64,000 nt of DNA, from positions 2,170,001-2,234,000 of the forward strand of contig VWND01000001.1 of assembly GCA_009599575.1 (NCBI GenBank), in the 5' to 3' direction. Shown piece after piece: positions 57,964-64,000 of the stretch. The DNA is from Blumeriella jaapii (taxonomy: Eukaryota > Ascomycota > Leotiomycetes > Helotiales > Drepanopezizaceae). The number at the start of each line of letters is the position of its first letter. Positions within the stretch are counted from its first letter, which is position 1. The position numbers and the translations under genes are program-made. The notes under the pieces were generated by a model that was given only the letters and a program-made list of their open reading frames with translations, was not told where the DNA came from and ran no database searches.

Positions 57964-60900
57964 GAGTCCTGGAACTGGATGGTGGTATCTGCTCTGGCGC
58001 GGGATGCATTCGTTGGCGTTTAGGCATCTTGTCTCGTCTCGTCGAAGCGTGGTCGGGAATGAACCTCATATGCATATTCGAATCTTCCTAATCACAAATC
58101 CCAACTTGTCTAGCGTACCTAACATTATCCTCCGCTTCCTCGTGGTTACATCGAATCTCAGCACCTTTCCCCTGCCTCAACTTTCCTTTTACACATCATA
58201 TTCCAATCTCATCGAGCGCAGGGAATCTACATATATACTAGCAGGAAGGCAGCGAAAAGCGAGCACAAGTCAACAAGCAACACATTCCACGCGTGGGCCT
58301 TGAAAGCTATCGATTTCAGAAGCGCACAGCTCCGTCCAATAGGCGACGGGGGACATATACATAATCGTGTTTATTTACTTAGGTACTTACTATACCTAGA
58401 GAACCGAGAGCAGCGGCACGTACATACCTAGGTAGATGACGACCAGCTGGGCTATGCGGCCGTAGAAATCATATCGTGCATGCATACATGCATGATCTTC
58501 GAATGGAAAACCAACCAGCGAGAAAAGCGAGAAAAGCGAGAAAAGCAAGGCCCGAGTGACCGACCGCTGGAGCGGTGGCGGGCCAGCTACTTATTCATTT
58601 ACTGATCTTGTCTTGTTTTGTCTTGTCTGGTCTGCACCACTGCTGTTCGGCATTCGAGAATCAGAACGGCAGACCGGGATATTTCGGCTATCAGATTAGG
58701 TATGATTTTCTTAATTTCCGGGGCAGGACGTATCTGTCTGGTTTTAAGGTACGGCATCTAGACCGCGTGCTTGTCTGTTATTGCGATGTATTGTATATAC
58801 AGTATAGTACAGTATAGTATAATATCGTCGATGTTTTTTCTGTTGCACGTCGTATGATAGGTATATACTTTAACGGCGTCTCGTCTCGTCTCGTCTTCTC
58901 GACCCGTCTCCGTGCCTTCTTCTTTTTCTTCGCCGCCGCTATTATCAACCAGGTTAGTCTGCGTGCTGTATCGGTACCGGTCGTTTAGTTCGCTTTTACT
59001 GATGCCTAGGTAGGTAGGTAGGTAAGCGAAAACAAGGAAAAAGGAAAAAGGAAAAAGGAAAGAGGAAAGAGGAAAAAGGAAAGAGGAAAGGGGAAAGGGA
59101 AAAGGGAAAAGAAAAAAGGAAAAAAAATACCCTCCCCAGTGCTCTTCTGAGCGCCGGACTACCTTCCTGTTGGGCTCTCGACCAAACTAGTACTCGTTCT
59201 ACATACAGTATATACATACAGTACATACTGCATACAGTAAGTGGAATGAATGGCCCGTTGATCCGGGCTGGTAAGCGAAAAATCCTCCTCTGATGCTACA
59301 GTACAGCAATTCATTTATTCCGTATCGAGATGCGGCTTTGCAGGTAAGCTGTGCGTAAAACAGTTTTCCTCAAGCCCGAAACCGGGTCTTCCAATCTGTT
59401 ATGACGGATAGCAGTTAATAGTGGGAGGTTGCGAGCGGAAAGTACCTACCTACCTAGGTATGGAAGGCGCGCGAAAAATGCCAAGCCCCTTTGTTAAGCG
59501 ACGTCAAGTAAGAGTGTGTGGATTCCAAGGTACTGTATGTAGGTAGGTAGGTACTGTATTGTATTATAAGACAGCGAGTTATCGTAGTCTGTTATTGCGG
59601 CGGTTTGGTATTTCCGTCGTGCGACGTGTTTATGGTGTTGGAAAGTGCCTTACGGTTGGTTTGCATTTCATCTATGTACGTGTGTATAGTGTCTGGCTGT
59701 GCAGTACTACAGTACGCATTGGCTTTCCCTTCTAAATGAAGGCGGTTTGGCGCTAGCAGCGAGCTGCCAGGATTTCTGAAGGTCTTTCGATATGGTAGAT
59801 TAGGTTTCTCTGGATCTTAAACATATGGATATTATTTGTAGCAGTGTTTATACCCTGTGAACCCATTTGTGGCTTTCTCAGATGAAGTACGTTCTGTATG
59901 ACAAGACCAGAGACACACACGAAAAGGCAGCTAGCTAGCTCTCTTCCACGCAACCACAAAGCTGTCGTCTTGGACATGCAGCTCGGCACTCTTCGCTACG
60001 GGGCAGGGAAAGATAAGCATGTCAGTAGTAGCATGAGCTGGGACAAGCTCAAGAACTGGTTTCGCCTCTGCCAGCTCTTTTTCCACCACGGCTCGGCTCT
60101 TCTCCTCCTGACGTGGTGCCGTCTCCGTCGTCGTCCACGTCCTCAATTCTGCCCTCGAGAGCCAGAACTTCTCGCAAGTCCCGGATCGGCTTTGCGAGCA
60201 CGACATGGAGATTCTTGGTGTTAGCCCAGGCGGCTCCGACGCGTTTCCATCCAAAGCCAGCCTGCCCCCACAGGACCCCGATAATGACTGCAGGATCTGG
60301 CGTCTGCTGCACAGAAGAGGATGGTACAGGCCAAATAGTTGATATGCAGTATATTTATGCTTGGTCTGCATCTGGTTATCTGAGGGTAGAGGAAGCTGTC
60401 CATATCGCCGACATTTATATACAAGCGGCATAGCGGCACGTGCAAACCCGTACTGGACTGCCGCGGATAGCAAACCGCTTTTTTATTATACAATAACCCG
60501 TTTTTCGCTGCACGATATAGCCTGCATATGCCACAAGGCTCTGCGCTTTTCATTCAAGGTTAAGATGTTGCGCCATCGAAAAAACAGGTTGGGGTGCGAT
60601 ATTGATCGAGGATATCATGGTAACAACCAGGGCTTTCAAAAAGCATGGCAGATCTCCTTGACAAATTTATATTTCTACCGTTGCATTTCTGTCTTGCTGT
60701 TGCGGTGGGCGTTGGCTTTTATAATACAAGTTCTGAGCGCAGGGCGGGATATCGCTCCGAGTATTTGTTTACTCCGCCAGCCTGTTTCTATTTTCTCTGT
60801 TCTCCTACGCTTTCTCGTCTGTTCCTATAAAGACCAATATCTTTATTTAATTAGGAAAAAATTGATATTAACAAAACGTCAGATCCTTTTCTAATGTCAT

Positions 60901-61903
60901 TCCATTTTGCTTCTGTCTGCTTTAAGCTTTCCTAACAGATCCTGTATTTGTATATTTCCAAAATATCGCTTATATCGCTTCTGGACTGTCCTGCATGTTT
61001 TGACATTTTTCCTATCTGGTTTCTGAAAACAAGAAGCCATGACTAATACAACCGGGCCAGAACACAGATTCAAGGAAAGTCGCCTTGGAGACTGTGGTAG
61101 AAATCCGCTAGAATCCGGCGGTCCAGTTCAGATTCTTGTGTGCCCATCCAAAAAATCACTCTTTCCATCGTGTTTTTCCAAGCTACAGTATAACAAGGTC
61201 ACTGGAGTTCCGATTTATCATTTGTTCCCTCAAAATCTGTCTTGTATTTCCGTACATTCGAAATCTATTCAATCTCAAACATTCCGCTAAGTTTCCTGTC
61301 AAAATCGGTCTTTGGCCGTAAATGCTTGTGCATATTCTTAGCGGTCTAAGAGACAGTAAGACTCATGCAAGAGCTCCAGAACACGGTCTGATTGTTACAC
61401 GAGCCCGCAATTCATTGATACTATGGAGTATAGCAGAGCTGACGCTAGCAATAGTCCTGCAAGACGGTCAGAGCCACTTGGGTAGTTCCTCTCCTTACAG
61501 TCTGGGAGAAAACTTTCTCGTCGTTTCTCGATCCTAGCTCGTGACCTAGCAAGTAATACAAAAGAAAAACGACGCCAACATTCTTACCGTTTCTATGCCT
61601 TAGCAAGGAGTCCTCGGAGCAAAGAATCATCTCAGCGTTATGAGAAATGCAAACGTCAAGTTTCCCACATGACCAGAACACCTTTCCGCCGCAATCACCA
61701 TATTCAGAAAAAAACTGTCTGGATTTCACTCAGCCGAGTGAGCATCTCAAGGAGAACAGTATCACGTTTGCACGCAGTCCCGTCATCAGAATCCGAAGTT
61801 GCACAGGGCATTTGCGGAAGAAGCTCTGTTCTTGATTTCTTCTCCGCCAACGTCAACGTGAAATATCAATAAGTTTACAAACTCCTCAACTCCCGCCCCT
61901 CAC
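57964..61903. other. long spacer with low-complexity repeats, no firm gene
   Basis: Holds TACCTAGGTAGG-type and TACAGTA-type words (58380-58460, 58790-58830, 59005-59025, 59200-59240, 59440-59560), a purine-only GGAAAAA-type tract (59030-59128), GAGAAAAGC triplets (58520-58545) and TCTCGTCTCG repeats (58880-58910). At 59931-60312 two overlapping minus-strand frames look partly protein-like (VIIGVLWGQAGFGWKRVGAA; VVEKELAEAKPVLELVPAHA) and could be one frameshifted gene remnant. I cannot name it. Confidence 0.5.
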
Positions 61904-62506
61904 TCAGTCACGGCGTCGGTGCCTGCTTGGGCTACGCCCCTTATGGCTGCGATGGGCCCCTCCCGAGCTTCTGCCATGTCCATGCTCGCCTCCTGTGCTC
62001 CTGCTAGGTCGATGCTCCCCTCCCGAGCTTCTGCTAGGTCGATGCCCTCCCCCCGAGCTCCTGCTAGGTCGGTGCCCTCCCCCCGAGCTCCTGCTGTGTC
62101 GATGTCGTCCTCCCGAGCTACGTCCACGCCCACGCTCACGCTCCGTCTCGTCGGGTCTATGTCCGTTGATTATAACGTCTGCATCGAAAGAAGGAGGAAG
62201 TAGAAAGTCAGCAGATGGCCAGACGCAGTTAATGCTCCCTTGAGGGCGGACAGGTCCGTCGGCAGCTTTCTTCTTGGCTGCTTTCTGAGGCTGTATGGGA
62301 ATGGGGACGTTGTAAGGGCAGTGATATCATGGGGTTGGTGAAAGTAGTAGGATAAGGATGTGGAAAGGATCGATAGAGGGGTAAGATGGTTAAAGACACT
62401 GAGTGGGCGAGAGAGAGAGGGGGGACTTACAGCCTAGGAATGCGAGCCAGGAGACGGGGTTGAGGGTAAAGATGAAGTTGACGAAGGCGTCGCCCGTTGG
62501 ACTCAT
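61904..62506 (-). CDS. small protein with hydrophobic N-terminus and HRPSRSSGG repeats, 116 aa
   Basis: Two exons: 62506-62431 (MSPTGDAFVNFIFTLNPVSW...) and 62178-61904. The 252-bp intron has donor GTAAGT, a CTGAC branch site and a long pyrimidine tract before GCAG; splicing joins LAFLG|YVIINGHRPDE. Residues 8-30 are strongly hydrophobic and could be a membrane anchor. From residue 45 to the end the protein is Arg/Ser/Gly/His-rich, with about five imperfect 10-residue repeats (HRPSRSSGGG) encoded by a 30-bp minisatellite, ending SPSRHRRRD. The start is the only Met before the hydrophobic segment. The repeats are also open in other frames (for example 61919-62203 plus), which I regard as shadows. 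I know no family for it. RS-type repeats suggest RNA or SR-protein contacts, but the membrane-like N-terminus argues for caution. Confidence 0.68.
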
Positions 62507-63642
62507 GGCTTCTGGAGATGTTCGGCGCCGATTTGGTTGGTGTTTAGTGTTAGGACTTGTGTATGTTTGATGGCAAGTGTGTGACCGAAGAGTTTCTTGT
62601 TGTTATTTCTGGTTCTGGTTCTGGAACAGAGATGGTTGATTGGGTTGATCGTTCTGGAATACGAAGAGGGTCCTTGGTTATATACTCGAGAGGGGAGCCA
62701 GGGAATGGGAATCACAGCGGTACTTGAACTCCTGTGAATCGATTCTAGAAGGATAGTGAATTCTCGTCAAAGTGATCAAGAGTGGAAATATCGTGAGTAA
62801 GTAAGTGAGGACTAGCCGAGATGGTACTCGCAAAGAAACGTAGAGATATCAGGCGTGATTCAAGGGCTACACAGGCAAGATGACACATTCAAGCCACTTT
62901 TGCTTTTCATGAGTAGACATTTCTGAACTAAGTAAGGGCGTTGAATCCTCTTCCCTCTATACAAAAGTAAAAGTCATCGAGAAGCGCTTGTAGTTAAGCG
63001 ACAAAACGTAAACAGCCTTGTTGCAAAGTGGTAGGGATTGGAGCTATTCACAAACAAAAACTGATATTAACGTACTGTAGGATGCCAACCAAAGCTTTAC
63101 TTGTAATCACAGGATGCAGCGCAGCGTGATCTTGCTAGAATTGAAAATTGGAATATGGCCAGTAGTAGAATAAGACCTGACCTGGCCACTCTTGCCAGGA
63201 TAGACAATCGCAAGAGCAGAGTAAACATTTAAACATTTATAATAAGATAGATACTATGGGTAGCGGGTAAAGGTTCTAGCAGATCAAGCCTCACTTGCGG
63301 CATAACAATCGTCCCAAGACCAGCAAGAAATGTCTAGAGAGAGACATAGATTTGTACTGCCCTGAATGTCTGTCACAATACAATTTGTAACCCAGAATTC
63401 CTTACCGACTCAAACGCTTTGCTATTTACCAGGAACCATGCGGAACGCGAGCACAAAATCTTTCCGATGTATGAAGCGAAGACGTGATTTGGTCTGGTCA
63501 CTTTGATTTGTAGCCTAACAACGGAAATGGATGTCTAGGAAGTGAGATGTATTCCCTGCCCCTTCTCTCTGTGAGCTGTTACTCCGTTCTACAAATTTTA
63601 GGCCTCCATTGACACAACTAAACTCCAGGATCATTCTGTCAC
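62507..63642. other. intergenic, no supported gene
   Basis: Contains the promoter and 5' leader of the small repeat-protein gene on its left side and the 3' flank of MGM101 on its right. Only short, unconvincing frames are present. Confidence 0.6.
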
Positions 63643-64000
63643 TTATGCGCCGAACTTTGATTCTTTGTATGGGTATTTGACCTCATCATCCTTCCTCAAC
63701 CACAGCTGCTTCTTCTTCTTGGTCGGTACGTGCTCTACCCAGACCTGCTTCGCCTTCTCCTTCATAAACTTGCGGATGAAGCGAGGATCCCAGAGCTCGC
63801 TGGCAACGCCGAGATCTTTGCAGCAGCGCATCAGAGCGTTCGATTTGCAGCCTTCGGTGGCGGTTGGGATGCCTTCAGGGGAGAAATAGTCTTGCTCGCC
63901 ACGGGCGACGGATACCAATCTGTAGAGCCGCAACATTAGCATCTGGCCATTTCCGAACGCGCGAAGATAGAGGAATGGCCTACCTTCCATGGCAGACGAG
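63643..64000 (-). CDS. MGM101: mitochondrial genome maintenance protein MGM101, C-terminal exons (partial)
   Basis: MGM101 is a Rad52-like single-strand annealing protein of mitochondrial nucleoids, needed for mtDNA repair and maintenance. The last exon (63919-63643, stop TAA 63643-63645) reads [40 protein letters not shown] and [19 protein letters not shown], then a basic [20 protein letters not shown]; these are the conserved core and C-terminus of the family. A 64-bp intron (63920-63983; GTAGGC, GCTAATG branch, CTACAG) joins it to LVCHGR at the window edge. The N-terminal part, including the mitochondrial presequence, lies outside. Confidence 0.92.
   Translation of the reverse strand, partial: SSAMEGRPFLYLRAFGNGQMLMLRLYRLVSVARGEQDYFSPEGIPTATEGCKSNALMRCCKDLGVASELWDPRFIRKFMKEKAKQVWVEHVPTKKKKQLWLRKDDEVKYPYKESKFGA

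Noticed and set aside
60361..60894. 177-codon plus-strand frame
   Set aside because: No conserved-looking stretch, low-quality composition, no splice or start context; probably chance.
61919..62203. Plus-strand frame with PSRASARSMP-type repeats, and the minus frame with AGARGEGIDL repeats
   Set aside because: Both are alternative readings of the same 30-bp minisatellite. The chosen minus frame has a good start, splice sites and a hydrophobic N-terminus in phase.

Overview
The window looks like nuclear DNA of a filamentous ascomycete (Pezizomycotina; Sordariomycete-like is my guess). Evidence: short GT-AG introns of 52-252 bp with CTAAC/CTGAC branch sites; recognisable fungal proteins (L-galactonate dehydratase, MGM101, a membrane-bound spermidine-synthase-like protein); and a GC-moderate gene-bearing part sharply separated from an AT-rich part that carries the signature of repeat-induced point mutation (RIP).

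Layout. 1-230: AT-rich edge. 1.1-18.1 kb: gene-bearing DNA with a hypothetical protein (-), a multi-exon unknown gene (+), a one-pass membrane protein with a frame break (+), a spermidine/spermine-synthase-fold membrane protein (+), L-galactonate dehydratase (-) and the 5' part of an N-acetylglucosamine-kinase-type hexokinase (+). 18.1-57.8 kb: a 39.7-kb nest of five LTR retrotransposons. 57.8-64.0 kb: the last 49 codons of the same kinase, a long low-complexity spacer, a small two-exon gene with HRPSRSSGG-type repeats (-), and the 3' end of MGM101 (-), cut by the window edge.

The nest can be resolved completely because every element keeps both LTRs and its target-site duplication. E1 (minus strand, about 11.27 kb without its guests; LTRs 18104-18370 and 57544-57809; TSD CTAT) landed inside the kinase coding sequence. 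Four later elements landed in E1: E2 (18888-26241, +, TSD ATTGT), E3 (26664-33127, +, ATAAT), E4 (38321-46530, -, Ty1/copia, CCAAT) and E5 (47533-53923, +, TTAAG). E2, E3 and E5 are Ty3-type chromoviruses with a chromodomain-like tail on the integrase. All internal coding regions are riddled with TAA/TAG/TGA and C-to-T/G-to-A changes, so none should be active.

The most unusual content is accessory coding capacity in the elements. (1) E1 has, downstream of integrase and in the same orientation, an unrecognised reading frame of about 1,090 codons. It is now in three pieces (35.59-33.13, 26.66-26.25 and 18.88-18.47 kb) that rejoin in frame once E3 and E2 are removed, with about 20 RIP-type stops and no frameshift seen. 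(2) E2 (Ty3 type) and E4 (Ty1 type) each carry, antisense to pol and between pol and the 3' LTR, an accessory ORF with the same six-cysteine spacing, C-x2-C-x12/16-C-x8-C-x2-C-x6-C, resembling a Zn2Cys6 DNA-binding cluster. The E4 copy also has an AT-hook-like PKKGRPRGS upstream.

The host genes do not form an obvious pathway cluster. L-galactonate dehydratase belongs to D-galacturonate (pectin) catabolism, the kinase to amino-sugar use, and MGM101 to mitochondrial DNA maintenance.
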